From positions 1-32,878 of the forward strand of contig CAJTZS010000045.1 in the NCBI GenBank assembly GCA_910584055.1: a stretch of 32,878 bases of DNA, read 5' to 3'. Position 1 is the first letter of the stretch. Each line of letters begins with the position of its first letter. A program made the position numbers and the translations under genes. The notes under the pieces were generated by a model. That model ran no database searches. It was not told where the DNA came from and saw nothing but the letters and a program-made list of their open reading frames with translations. Below are positions 7,722 to 16,604 of the stretch, piece by piece. This stretch comes from an uncultured Muribaculaceae bacterium. GTDB lineage: Bacteria > Bacteroidota > Bacteroidia > Bacteroidales > Muribaculaceae.

Positions 7722-9263
7722 ATGAAACTCAAATATATAATTTTAGGTATCGCAGCGGCCTCCGTCGTTTCCTCGTGCGATCTGCAATATGATCCCAAAG
7801 GCCTTTACAGCGACATCACGGAGGGCGTGACGGAGGATGAGGAAGAGCTGACGTTCAAGAACCGTGAGGATGTGGAGACATATCTGCGAGACTTATACGA
7901 CAGGCCTACGGAAAACAACACACAGAACAATTGGTTCCGGGACCTTATGATGATTTCGGATGCCCATTCCGACAATGCCTATGCCGGCACATCCGGTGCT
8001 GAGGTTGTCAGTATAGAGAACAATGCGGTGGATGCACCGCATATGATGATTGAGCGCCTGTGGACACGGTATATGGACGATGTGGCGGCAGCCAACAAAC
8101 TCATATGCAATGTGGATAAGGTCGTTGACGGTTCTTTGAGCCAGGATGAGATAGATGAATATAAGGCGCAGGGGATGATATTCCGTTCAATCGTTTGGTT
8201 CGACATGGCGCGATTGTGGGGCAACATACCGTTGATGACAGAGATAGCCGGAAATATCACCGCCGATAACATAGAGGAGGTGTATCCCGCCTATTTCCCT
8301 GAACAGAAAACCGAAGTGGAAGTTTACCGTAAAATCGAGGAGGATATGTTGTTTGCCATTGAACACGCCCCTTCGCAGACCGGTGACAAAACGAAGTGGA
8401 CAAAGAACGTGGCGCGTGCCCTTCTTGCCAAGCTCTATGCGGAGAAACCGATTCAGGATTACGGCAAAGTGATTCAGTATGTCGATGAGCTGGCATCGCA
8501 AGGCTATGACCTTGTGGATGACTATGAGAAACTGTTCGCACTTGACGGCAACCCTAATGAAGACCCTACTAAAAATGCCATTCCGGCATATAACAATACG
8601 ATAGAGAGCATTCTTGAGGTTCATTTTATTGTCGGGTCAAGCAATAAGAATGTCATAACAATTTTCGGACGGGATTGGGCGAAATGGGACAGCCAGTTCA
8701 CATGGGCGAAATGGGTGACTCCTTCTCGTGACCTGATAGCGGCTTTCGAGGCGGAAGGCGACACGAAGCGTCTTAATTCGAGTGTGGTGTATTATTCCTG
8801 CAACTGGAGCAAGTATTATCCTGCCGACCATTATCCATTCATGTTCAAGTCTCGTTCGCGTTATAGCAACTGGATTAAGTTCCGTTACGCTGATCTCCTG
8901 CTCTTGAAGGCCGAGGCCCTGATCTTGGGCCCGGGTCAGAATCTCGGTGCTGCCGCCGATATAATAGACCGCATCCGCGGGCGTGTAGGACTCGGTAAAC
9001 TGTCTGCGACAGTCCGTGGCAATCGCGAGCTGTTGCTTGAGGCCTATCTGAAGGAGCGGCGTCTGGAACTCGCCTTTGAATGGCAAAGATGGTTCGACCT
9101 CGTGCGTCTCGGCAAGGTGGAGGAGGTGATGAACACGCTTCAGGACCGCGACAGCGGGCATCTTCAGTTCGTGAACCTCTTCAATGAGGATTCCTATAAA
9201 ATGCCCATCCCTCAGAGCGTGATTGACACCAACGACAACTTTATCCAGAATCCGGGCTATTGA
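7722..9263 (+). CDS. susD: SusD/RagB-family nutrient-binding outer-membrane lipoprotein
   Basis: The ATG at 7722 is preferred to an in-frame start at 7671 inside susC because it begins a lipoprotein signal (MKLKYIILGIAAASVVSSC, Cys19). The 513-residue product has family features: NWFRDLMMISDAHSDNAY near the N-terminus, an early helical TPR-like scaffold, the KFRYADLLLLKAEAL helix, and the C-terminal RIRGRVGLG and LKERRLELAFEWQRWFDLVRL segments. It ends with PIPQSVIDTNDNFIQNPGY, the usual SusD finish. SusD is the surface lid of the SusC transporter and binds the oligosaccharide during import. The gene lies 11 bp after susC and is certainly in the same operon. Glycan specificity is unknown. Confidence 0.96.
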   Translation: MKLKYIILGIAAASVVSSCDLQYDPKGLYSDITEGVTEDEEELTFKNREDVETYLRDLYDRPTENNTQNNWFRDLMMISDAHSDNAYAGTSGAEVVSIENNAVDAPHMMIERLWTRYMDDVAAANKLICNVDKVVDGSLSQDEIDEYKAQGMIFRSIVWFDMARLWGNIPLMTEIAGNITADNIEEVYPAYFPEQKTEVEVYRKIEEDMLFAIEHAPSQTGDKTKWTKNVARALLAKLYAEKPIQDYGKVIQYVDELASQGYDLVDDYEKLFALDGNPNEDPTKNAIPAYNNTIESILEVHFIVGSSNKNVITIFGRDWAKWDSQFTWAKWVTPSRDLIAAFEAEGDTKRLNSSVVYYSCNWSKYYPADHYPFMFKSRSRYSNWIKFRYADLLLLKAEALILGPGQNLGAAADIIDRIRGRVGLGKLSATVRGNRELLLEAYLKERRLELAFEWQRWFDLVRLGKVEEVMNTLQDRDSGHLQFVNLFNEDSYKMPIPQSVIDTNDNFIQNPGY

Positions 9264-9302
9264 TAGGTCAGAGTTATGAGGTAACAGATAAGAATAATTG
9301 AC

Positions 9303-10634
9303 ATGAAAACAATCAATAAATACATATTAATATCATTGACTTTCGGGGCAATCTTCACTGCCTGTAAGGAAGATGATGTCAAAGAACCGGGAAATCCGGT
9401 GATGGAATATCACGGACTTCCTTCAACAGTCTATTTCGGCGATGAACTCCCTTTCACGGTGACGGCTTCCGATGCGCAGGTGCCCCTCTCCACCGTGAAG
9501 GCGGAACTCTACATAGAGGATGAACTTGTGGACAGTAAGTCCGTGCGCACAAAGGTCAGCGGGGATACCTATTCCGGCACAGTGTCGGTGCCCTATATGC
9601 CTTATGCCGTAGGAACTAAAGGGAAACTCAGGCTGGTGCTGCAGAATATCAATTTCACCACTACCGAAACGGAGGTGGAATTCGATGTGGAATATCCCGA
9701 CTGGCCTTATCTTACCCTTCATGCAGAAGACGGGACCGACTATAGGCTTGACAGGATGGCGAAGAATCAGTACTCCTCCACAGGTGAGTTTCCCGCCGAC
9801 CTCAGGGGTATATTGATTGCACCGGCTTACGGTGAGAACGGAAAGGAAATAAAGTTCGGTTATAAAGGGGATGCGATTCAGGCGGGAGGTTCTTCCAATA
9901 TCAATTTCCGGAGTCTTCTGTCAGGTGCGTATACGGTGTCGTTCAACACGTTGACTTATGAATTCGACCCGAAAGGTGAACTGAAGTTTGACGATCAGGA
10001 TTTCACTATGGTTTCCGGGTCTGAATATGAATCGGAATTCTATTTCACGGAGGGGCAGACAATCAATACCGTCGGTTTCCCTGATTTTTCAGATTGGTGG
10101 GTTGATCCTGACTATTTTATACCCATCGAAGACGGGAACCTTCGGTTTTCAGCCGGGGATGGGAATTATCGAGTCCGTGCCGATCTTGAAAACAAATATT
10201 TCACGGTGCGCCCTCTCGACGAATACGGAGAGGATGCGGCATTACAGCCCGATGGTTCAGGCACTATCTGGATTATGGGGACCGGAATCGGCAAACCGGA
10301 TACAAGTTATCAGCCGAGCTGGACTCCGGCCAAAATGATTCCTTTCGCCCCGTTGGGCAACAGGAAATTCCGTCTGACCGTGGTTGCCGGGAAGCAGTTG
10401 AACTCTTCCAAATTCACGCTCCGCTTTTTTGACCAGCCGGGATGGGGAGCGACTTTCAAACCGGAAAGGCTGACCCTTGCCACAGACCTGCTCAAGATGA
10501 ATGTGCCCGGCAAGGAGTCACATAATATTTACCTTAACGACGGTGTGACTCTCGAAGAGGATGCCACATATGAGATTATAATTGACCTGACTGCCGGTAA
10601 TGATGCCGGAGTGCTGACCATGACTAAAAAATAG
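9303..10634 (+). CDS. SusE/SusF-like surface glycan-binding lipoprotein (DUF5016/DUF5121-like)
   Basis: The 443-residue lipoprotein has signal MKTINKYILISLTFGAIFTAC (Cys21), followed by KEDD, an acidic stretch resembling the Bacteroidetes lipoprotein export signal for the cell surface. Residues about 30-145 form an Ig-like beta-sandwich resembling DUF5016. The rest contains SusE/F-like modules with Trp- and Tyr-rich strands (WIMGTGIGKPDTSYQPSW, FDQPGWG). It follows susD by 39 bp, the usual place for a surface glycan-binding protein. The expected role is holding the polysaccharide at the outer face for SusC/D. The DUF assignment is from memory of the architecture; the general role is better supported than the family label. 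Confidence 0.8.
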   Translation: MKTINKYILISLTFGAIFTACKEDDVKEPGNPVMEYHGLPSTVYFGDELPFTVTASDAQVPLSTVKAELYIEDELVDSKSVRTKVSGDTYSGTVSVPYMPYAVGTKGKLRLVLQNINFTTTETEVEFDVEYPDWPYLTLHAEDGTDYRLDRMAKNQYSSTGEFPADLRGILIAPAYGENGKEIKFGYKGDAIQAGGSSNINFRSLLSGAYTVSFNTLTYEFDPKGELKFDDQDFTMVSGSEYESEFYFTEGQTINTVGFPDFSDWWVDPDYFIPIEDGNLRFSAGDGNYRVRADLENKYFTVRPLDEYGEDAALQPDGSGTIWIMGTGIGKPDTSYQPSWTPAKMIPFAPLGNRKFRLTVVAGKQLNSSKFTLRFFDQPGWGATFKPERLTLATDLLKMNVPGKESHNIYLNDGVTLEEDATYEIIIDLTAGNDAGVLTMTKK

Positions 10635-10640
10635 AAACAT

Positions 10641-11663
10641 ATGAAGACACAGATAAAAAAATTATTAACAGTGACCTCGGTGTATTTCACTCTTGTTTTC
10701 GTTATGCTTGCATCCTGCGGCGGCGATGAACCGGATGCTCCGAACACCGACCCGACCCCCGTTCCGCCGGTCAGCGAACGCACTATCGATGATGTCATGG
10801 CTGACCTCCTCGACAAGACATCCTGCACAAATCCCGACGAAACACGCATGAGGTTGATCAATGAGGTGCAAAAATATTGCGATGCATGTCCGAAATCGGA
10901 TTACGATACATATTACAAGCTTGCTTCCGCAAGTGAATCCTCCAAAATGGAACACAATACAATCCTCGGATATTACAAGAAGACTTTACGGAGGGTCGCT
11001 GAGGAGATAAGTTCAGAGAATGTTCCGGCCGGAAAAGTCGCGGTGTGGCATCTCTATAATATGGGCTACGTGATCAAAACGCCGAGTCATTGTTTCGGTA
11101 TAGACCTGAAACATAAGGATGCTGCACAACTGGTTCCTTACATAGAGTTTCTGTGCATAACTCATAAGCATGTGGACCATTATTCAGACGAGATGAACGA
11201 GGCGATGAAAATAGCCGGCAAACCTGTATATTCAAATTTTCTTGACAATGAATACAGGATTACAGGAAAAAAGACATTGAAACCGGCGGAGGGTATCGAG
11301 ATGGTTGTCAGTCTGGCCGACCACAGCGCGGAATTGAAGAATTTCTGTGTAACCTACCAGATTGATTGCGGTGCGGACACGGGCAACAAGATAATCTATC
11401 ATATCGGAGACACCTACAACGCGGCACAGCTTTCAAAGACGAAACCTGTGGACATATTTATTCCTCACGGAGGAATAAATATGAACTTCACCCAGGTCAT
11501 GAACAAGATAGAACCGAAAGTCACGCTTGTGTCGCATATCAACGAACTAAGCCATGCCATCGATAATTACCGGTGGCCCTACAGCAAGGCATTTGAAAGG
11601 GTGGAACAGTTCAATCCTCGAACGGCCTATGTGCCTGTATGGGGTGAGAAGATGATATTTTAA
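10641..11663 (+). CDS. Metallo-beta-lactamase-fold lipoprotein (UlaG-like hydrolase) of the PUL
   Basis: The 340-residue protein has lipobox MLASC (Cys26) followed by GGDE, suggesting surface export. Residues about 27-125 are helical and unrecognised. The C-terminal two thirds is a metallo-beta-lactamase fold. The metal motif HKHVDH gives His175, His177, Asp179 and His180. His228 (LADHS), Asp257 (HIGDTY) and His299 (LVSHINE) complete a two-metal site, and His276 (IPHGG) lies nearby. The short-strand layout resembles UlaG-type lactonases/hydrolases more than true beta-lactamases. The gene starts 6 bp after the SusE-like gene and precedes the GH3-GH10 gene by 30 bp, so it is in the PUL operon. 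MBL lipoproteins are not standard PUL enzymes. Ester, lactone or phosphoester hydrolysis is possible, but the substrate is unknown. Confidence 0.8.
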   Translation: MKTQIKKLLTVTSVYFTLVFVMLASCGGDEPDAPNTDPTPVPPVSERTIDDVMADLLDKTSCTNPDETRMRLINEVQKYCDACPKSDYDTYYKLASASESSKMEHNTILGYYKKTLRRVAEEISSENVPAGKVAVWHLYNMGYVIKTPSHCFGIDLKHKDAAQLVPYIEFLCITHKHVDHYSDEMNEAMKIAGKPVYSNFLDNEYRITGKKTLKPAEGIEMVVSLADHSAELKNFCVTYQIDCGADTGNKIIYHIGDTYNAAQLSKTKPVDIFIPHGGINMNFTQVMNKIEPKVTLVSHINELSHAIDNYRWPYSKAFERVEQFNPRTAYVPVWGEKMIF

Positions 11664-11693
11664 TTTTAAAACAGCTTCTAATTAGGCTAACTG

Positions 11694-14600
11694 ATGAAAC
11701 AATTGATATATGCCGCTGTCGCAGCAGTGGCAGCACTCCCCATATTCGCGGAAACACCGGTCTATCTCGATGACAGAAAACCTATTGAGAAGAGGATCGA
11801 TGACCTGATGTCGCGCATGACGCTCGAAGAGAAGGTTGCGATACTTCACGCGCAATCAAAATTCTCTTCGCACGGGATTCCCCGGCTCGGCATTCCGGAA
11901 CTGTGGACATCCGACGGTCCTCACGGAGTGCGTGCTGAATTGTTCTGGGACAAATGGCAGAGTGCGGGATGGACGAACGATTCCTGCACGGCTTTCCCGG
12001 CTCTGACATGCCTTGCCGCCACATGGAATCCGGAGGTGAGCGAGGTTTATGGCAGGAGCGTGGGGGCGGAGGCACGTTACCGCAAGAAGGATGTGCTTCT
12101 TGGTCCCGGAGTTAATATTTACCGCACACCGCTGAACGGCAGGAATTTCGAATACATGGGCGAGGATCCCTATCTCGCGTCAATAATGTGCGCTCCTTAT
12201 ATAAGGGGGGTGCAGAGCAATGGTGTAGCGGCGTGCGTGAAACATTTCGCACTCAATAATCATGAAAAAAACCGTCACACAACCAATGTCATTGTCTCTG
12301 ACCGTGCTTTGCGGGAGATCTATCTTCCCGCTTTCAAGGCTGCGGTAGATGCAGGCGTGTGGTCGGTTATGGGAAGCTATAACCTTTATAGAAACCAGCA
12401 CGGCTGCCACAACAGTTACCTGCTGAACGATATACTGAAAAAAGAATGGGGATTTGACGGGGCTGTAATCTCCGACTGGGGAGGAACGCATGACACTGCC
12501 GAGGCCATATCCAACGGCCTTGACCTTGAGTTCGGCACCTGGACCGATGGTCTCAGCAGCAGTTCAAGCAACGCCTACAGCAATTATTATCTTGCCGATC
12601 CCTATTTGAAGCTTCTTAAGGAGGGTAAGGCCGACATTAAGACTCTTGATGACAAGGTGCGACGAGTGCTCCGTCTGATGTATCGGACGGTGCTTGACAA
12701 GAACCGCGATTTCGGATATTTCCGCACAGATGAGCATATCGCCGCCGCACGCAGAATCGGCGAGGAGGGTATCGTATTGCTGAAGAACGGTGGAGATGTG
12801 CTTCCACTCAATCTTGACAATTCACCTGTGATAGCTGTGATAGGGGAGAATGCCGTTAAAAAGATGTCGTTCGGTGGAGGCAGCAGCAGTCTTAAGGTGA
12901 AATACGAAGTGTCACCACTGGCAGGACTTCAGAAGCGTGTGGGTGACTGCGCCAGCATACGTTATGCAAGGGGATATGTCGGGACCAAGGACGGACTGAG
13001 CGGTGTGTATGCGGAGGAGAAGCGTTCGGCGGATGAATTGATTGCCGAGGCCGTGGATGTGGCCCGCGATGCGGACTATGTCATATTTGTGGGTGGTCTC
13101 AATAAGGCGAAGCATCAGGATTGCGAGGACCGTGACCGCGAAGGTCTGGAACTCCCTTATGATCAGGATCGTGTGATAAGGGAGCTTGCAAAAGTAAATG
13201 AAAACCTGATTGTAGTGAATATTTCCGGCAATGCTGTGGCCATGCCATGGGTGAATGACGTGCCTGCGATTGTGCAGGCCTGGTATCTCGGTAGTGAATG
13301 CGGCAACGCGCTTGCCTCGGTGCTTGTGGGGGATGTGAATCCTTCGGGCAAACTGCCGATGACTTTCCCTGTATCTCTTAAAGATGTCCCCGCACATGCA
13401 ACCGGAACCTATCCGGGTATCCCGAGAGGAGATGGTAGCAAGATTGTGGATTGCAGTTATGATGAGGGTATATTTGTGGGTTACCGTCATTTCGACAAGA
13501 ACAAAACAAAACCGCTTTTCCCGTTCGGACACGGTCTGAGCTATACTGAATTCAGTTATGGAAAGCCATGGGTGGACAACAGCAGAATCTCTCCCGATGG
13601 AAGGCTCACGGTATCGGTATCGGTTACAAACACAGGTAAACGGAAGGGGCAGGAAATTGTGCAGCTCTATGTTGCTGACCTTAAATCCTCGTTGCCCCGA
13701 CCGGTGAAGGAACTTAAGGGTTTCAGAAAGATCTCGCTTGCCCCGGGTGAGTCGAAACTTGTATCCTTTGTAATTGACAAGGATGCCCTCAGTTTTTATG
13801 ACGATGCCAAAGGGCGATGGGTTTGTGAGCCCGGAAAGTTCGAAGCGATAGTCGCCGCGTCTTCTGCTGATGTCAGAGGAAAGGTAGCCTTCGAGGTCAT
13901 GCCTTATGATGCGGAAAAGTCGCTTTATCCTAAAACAAAGGGTGAGGATGTTAAAGGAATCATGAGCGATGCTTACTGGGAGAAATGGGATGACAGGGAG
14001 CTAAAACGCATTGATGAGGATATTGAGAAATACAGGAAAGCCGATGCGGAGGTGATACTTGCCGACTGTAGTCCCGGCGCGGAGGTAAAGGTTGAACAGC
14101 TTACACATGATTTCGTGTTCGGCGCCCATATCTTCAATTTCAACCAATTAGGTAATTCCAGAGCCAACAGACGCTATAGGGAGGTGTTCGGTTCTCTTTT
14201 CAACGGGGCGACAGTGCCTTTCTATTGGAAGACTTTCGAACCTCAGCCGGGTCATCCGCGTTTCGCCACTGGTGATAGGGATACAGAGAAATTCTGGAAC
14301 AATTGCACGGAACCTTACTATCAGTCGAACTGGAGACGTCCGTCCACAGATCAGATTGTGGAGTTCTGCAAGGAGAAAGGGATACGCATGCACGGTCATG
14401 TGCTTGTATGGGGAAACCGCAAATGGCATCATCCGGAATGGATGGAGGGATTTCTCGATGGCGAAGAGAAAAGGCTATACAATGAGATGATTGTGGAGCG
14501 TGCCGACTTGGAAAATTATAAGGACGGTGACACTTTCAACGAAGCTTATGAAGCCATGTCGCCTGTGGATATATATAACCTGTTTCCGCGTTTCATCGAC

Positions 14601-15404
14601 CGCATGGGCATTGAGTTTGACCGCAGAATAGAGGAGGTGGCGCAACGTTACGGAGACACTATCCCGAGTTGGGATGTGGTGAATGAGAGCACGATTGATT
14701 ATGAAGCAGGGCGCATCATACCCGGAAATGCATTCTGTAAAAGCAAATACGGCTTTATGCCCGGTGATTATCCTTACCGCGCATTGGCGGTGGCGGCTCG
14801 TTGTTTTCCTGATGACGTGGCTTTAAACATCAACGATTATAAGATGACGCAAGGGTATGCCGATGAAGTGAAGGAATTGCTCGGGCGGGGAGCCAAGATA
14901 GATATCGTCGGGGCTCAGATGCATCTTTTCAAGCCACAGAACTGTCTCGACATAGCGGCGGGTAAGGAACGTCAGACCCCGAAACAGGTGCGCCGTTGGA
15001 TGGATATTCTCGGCGAGACGGGAGTTCCGATACATCTGAGCGAGATTACCATAACTTCGCCCGGGGATGATAAGAAAGGGAGAGCCATTCAGGCTGTGAT
15101 TGCAAGGAATCTTTATCGATTGTGGTTCAGCAATCCGAAGATGATGGGAATCACATGGTGGAATGTTGTTGACGACTGCGGTGCACCGGGAGAACCGAAC
15201 AAGTCGGGCCTGTTCGACAGAAACATGAAACCCAAGGCAGCTTATTATGCCCTCAACGACCTTATAAATAGGGAATGGCGCACAAATCTCACGCTAATCC
15301 CCGATAGCGACAAGAAAATACGCTTTCGCGGCTTCAAGGGAAAATACCGCATCATCTACAAAGGCTCAGATGGTAAAAAGAAGGCGTTAGGCTTTAGGCT
15401 TTAG
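11694..15404 (+). CDS. GH3-GH10 fusion glycosidase
   Basis: This 1236-residue protein has a plain signal peptide (MKQLIYAAVAAVAALPIFA) and no lipobox, so it is probably periplasmic. Residues about 30-340 are the GH3 barrel, with KHFALNNHE at 183-191 and nucleophile Asp261 in VISDWGG. About 355-600 is the GH3 C-terminal domain (DRDREGLELP), and about 635-720 a fibronectin-III-like domain (VTNTGKRKGQEIVQLYV). From about 755 a small beta module leads into a GH10 barrel (about 830-1200). GH10 features are FYWKTFEP (843-850), HGHVLVW (900-906), acid/base Glu998 in WDVVNE, NINDYK (1045-1050), GAQMHL (1073-1078) and nucleophile Glu1117 in HLSEIT. An exo-acting GH3 joined to an endo-acting GH10 would couple backbone cutting with trimming. 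GH10 implies a beta-1,4-xylan-like target; the GH3 half looks like the broad beta-glucosidase/xylosidase group. The last codons lie inside an intergenic repeat. Confidence 0.9.
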   Translation: MKQLIYAAVAAVAALPIFAETPVYLDDRKPIEKRIDDLMSRMTLEEKVAILHAQSKFSSHGIPRLGIPELWTSDGPHGVRAELFWDKWQSAGWTNDSCTAFPALTCLAATWNPEVSEVYGRSVGAEARYRKKDVLLGPGVNIYRTPLNGRNFEYMGEDPYLASIMCAPYIRGVQSNGVAACVKHFALNNHEKNRHTTNVIVSDRALREIYLPAFKAAVDAGVWSVMGSYNLYRNQHGCHNSYLLNDILKKEWGFDGAVISDWGGTHDTAEAISNGLDLEFGTWTDGLSSSSSNAYSNYYLADPYLKLLKEGKADIKTLDDKVRRVLRLMYRTVLDKNRDFGYFRTDEHIAAARRIGEEGIVLLKNGGDVLPLNLDNSPVIAVIGENAVKKMSFGGGSSSLKVKYEVSPLAGLQKRVGDCASIRYARGYVGTKDGLSGVYAEEKRSADELIAEAVDVARDADYVIFVGGLNKAKHQDCEDRDREGLELPYDQDRVIRELAKVNENLIVVNISGNAVAMPWVNDVPAIVQAWYLGSECGNALASVLVGDVNPSGKLPMTFPVSLKDVPAHATGTYPGIPRGDGSKIVDCSYDEGIFVGYRHFDKNKTKPLFPFGHGLSYTEFSYGKPWVDNSRISPDGRLTVSVSVTNTGKRKGQEIVQLYVADLKSSLPRPVKELKGFRKISLAPGESKLVSFVIDKDALSFYDDAKGRWVCEPGKFEAIVAASSADVRGKVAFEVMPYDAEKSLYPKTKGEDVKGIMSDAYWEKWDDRELKRIDEDIEKYRKADAEVILADCSPGAEVKVEQLTHDFVFGAHIFNFNQLGNSRANRRYREVFGSLFNGATVPFYWKTFEPQPGHPRFATGDRDTEKFWNNCTEPYYQSNWRRPSTDQIVEFCKEKGIRMHGHVLVWGNRKWHHPEWMEGFLDGEEKRLYNEMIVERADLENYKDGDTFNEAYEAMSPVDIYNLFPRFIDRMGIEFDRRIEEVAQRYGDTIPSWDVVNESTIDYEAGRIIPGNAFCKSKYGFMPGDYPYRALAVAARCFPDDVALNINDYKMTQGYADEVKELLGRGAKIDIVGAQMHLFKPQNCLDIAAGKERQTPKQVRRWMDILGETGVPIHLSEITITSPGDDKKGRAIQAVIARNLYRLWFSNPKMMGITWWNVVDDCGAPGEPNKSGLFDRNMKPKAAYYALNDLINREWRTNLTLIPDSDKKIRFRGFKGKYRIIYKGSDGKKKALGFRL

Positions 15405-15467
15405 GCGTTAGGTATTAGGCGTTAGCTCAGATTTTGTGTCAGAATTCTAAAGCCTAAAGCCTAACGC
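15384..15467. repeat. TTAGGC-type repeat forming a 21-bp perfect inverted repeat
   Basis: Bases 15384-15404 and 15447-15467 are exact reverse complements, 42 bases apart. Each arm is made of TTAGGC/TTTAGGC units, and more copies continue to 15425 and 15478. The left arm supplies the last six codons and the stop of the GH3-GH10 gene; the right arm lies just beyond the stop of the convergent TPR gene. Its position between convergent genes suits a bidirectional transcription end, but there is no clear U-tract. Confidence 0.8.
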
Positions 15468-15479
15468 ATAAAGCCTAAA

Positions 15480-15749
15480 TTAAGGATTGTATAGGTCTTT
15501 GTTGCGGTAGTCGAGGATTTCGGTGGCGGCGCGTAGGGCTTCGCGGGCGCGTGAGGCGGGATTGATCTCGATGGCGGCGAGATAGTCGTTGATGGCGAGC
15601 GAGCGTTTGCCGGCGCCCCAGTGTTTCATTCCACGGGTGGTCAACGCTTCATCGTCCTCGGGGTGTTCCGCAATGTATATTGTAAGGGCTTCCACCGCCA
15701 CTTCATAAGTGGCGGTGCGAAGCTCTCTTTTCAGGTATTCAAGTTTCAT
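15480..15749 (-). CDS. Small TPR-like protein
   Basis: The 89-residue protein has no signal peptide. Its helical repeats resemble about two tetratricopeptide units: ATYEVAVEALTIYIAEHPEDDEALTTRG, then SLAINDYLAAIEINPASR. TPR proteins mediate protein-protein contacts; no specific partner can be named. Its start overlaps the stop of murI by four bases (ATGA on the minus strand), which implies translational coupling to murI. It is the last gene of its run and ends against the TTAGGC repeat. Confidence 0.75.
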   Translation of the reverse strand: MKLEYLKRELRTATYEVAVEALTIYIAEHPEDDEALTTRGMKHWGAGKRSLAINDYLAAIEINPASRAREALRAATEILDYRNKDLYNP

Positions 15750-16576
15750 AATGTGATACGTGTTGATGTTACGGAAGATTGCATGAAAAGGGATGCAAGA
15801 TTGTCAAATTTCTCAGGACTTTCGGTAGTGAGGAATTTGAGAGAGCCGCTTTTTGTGCATTTACTTCCCATTTCCGGATGGCGGTGCAGATAGTCTGCGA
15901 GACTTTCCGCCACTAATTCTCCCTGGGGAAGAATGCGCACATGCTCAGGTGTGTATTGCCTGATTTTAGGCAGTAGGAGGGGATAATGGGTGCAGCCGAG
16001 TATAAGGGTGTCAATATCCGGGTCTTCCGTCAGGATTGCATCTATATATTTCTTTACGAAATAATCCGCGCCCGGTCCGTTGAATTCCCCTGTCTCTACG
16101 AGTGGCACCCACATCGGACAGTCCTTTTCCGTTATTTTCATTTCGGGATTCAGTTTCTCAACTTCCATTGTGTAGGAGCGGCTGCGTACCGTTCCCGGAG
16201 TGGCGAGTAATCCGATATGACCGCTTTGGGTCGTTTCCCTGAGTATCTCGACTGTAGGGCGAATCACACCGAGCACACGGCGGTCCGGATCTACAACAGG
16301 CAGCACGTGCTGCTGGATCGATCGCAATGCTTTCGCCGACGCGGTGTTGCATGCAATTATCACGAGGTGGCATCCCCGGTTGAAAAGTTCCTCGACGGCT
16401 TGACGCGTGAAATCATACACTATGTCGAAACTGCGGGTGCCGTAAGGGGCACGCGCGTTGTCTCCGAGATAAAGATAGTCATATTCGGGGAGGCGACGGC
16501 GTATCTCTCTAAGAATTGTCAGGCCTCCGTATCCGGAGTCGAAGACACCGATCGGACCGGGATTTTGATTCAGCAT
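15746..16576 (-). CDS. murI: Glutamate racemase
   Basis: The cytoplasmic enzyme converts L-glutamate to D-glutamate for peptidoglycan precursors. The 276-residue length is typical. Signature segments are GVFDSGYGGL (Asp13, Ser14), YLGDNARAPYG, IIACNTAS with the first catalytic Cys76, and LGCTHYPLL with the second catalytic Cys195. It lies downstream of the skp pair, but a strong intrinsic terminator sits between. No TAnnTTTG box fits in the 77-bp gap, so expression may rely on read-through or an unrecognised promoter. Confidence 0.97.
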   Translation of the reverse strand: MLNQNPGPIGVFDSGYGGLTILREIRRRLPEYDYLYLGDNARAPYGTRSFDIVYDFTRQAVEELFNRGCHLVIIACNTASAKALRSIQQHVLPVVDPDRRVLGVIRPTVEILRETTQSGHIGLLATPGTVRSRSYTMEVEKLNPEMKITEKDCPMWVPLVETGEFNGPGADYFVKKYIDAILTEDPDIDTLILGCTHYPLLLPKIRQYTPEHVRILPQGELVAESLADYLHRHPEMGSKCTKSGSLKFLTTESPEKFDNLASLFMQSSVTSTRITL

Positions 16577-16604
16577 ATGCGTGGGGGTTAATGGGGCGGA
16601 AAGA

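Noticed and set aside
15384..15478. TTAGGC units considered as a CRISPR-like or telomere-like array
   Set aside because: Units are 6-9 bases with no spacers, and there are no cas genes; the arrangement is an inverted repeat at a convergent gene end.
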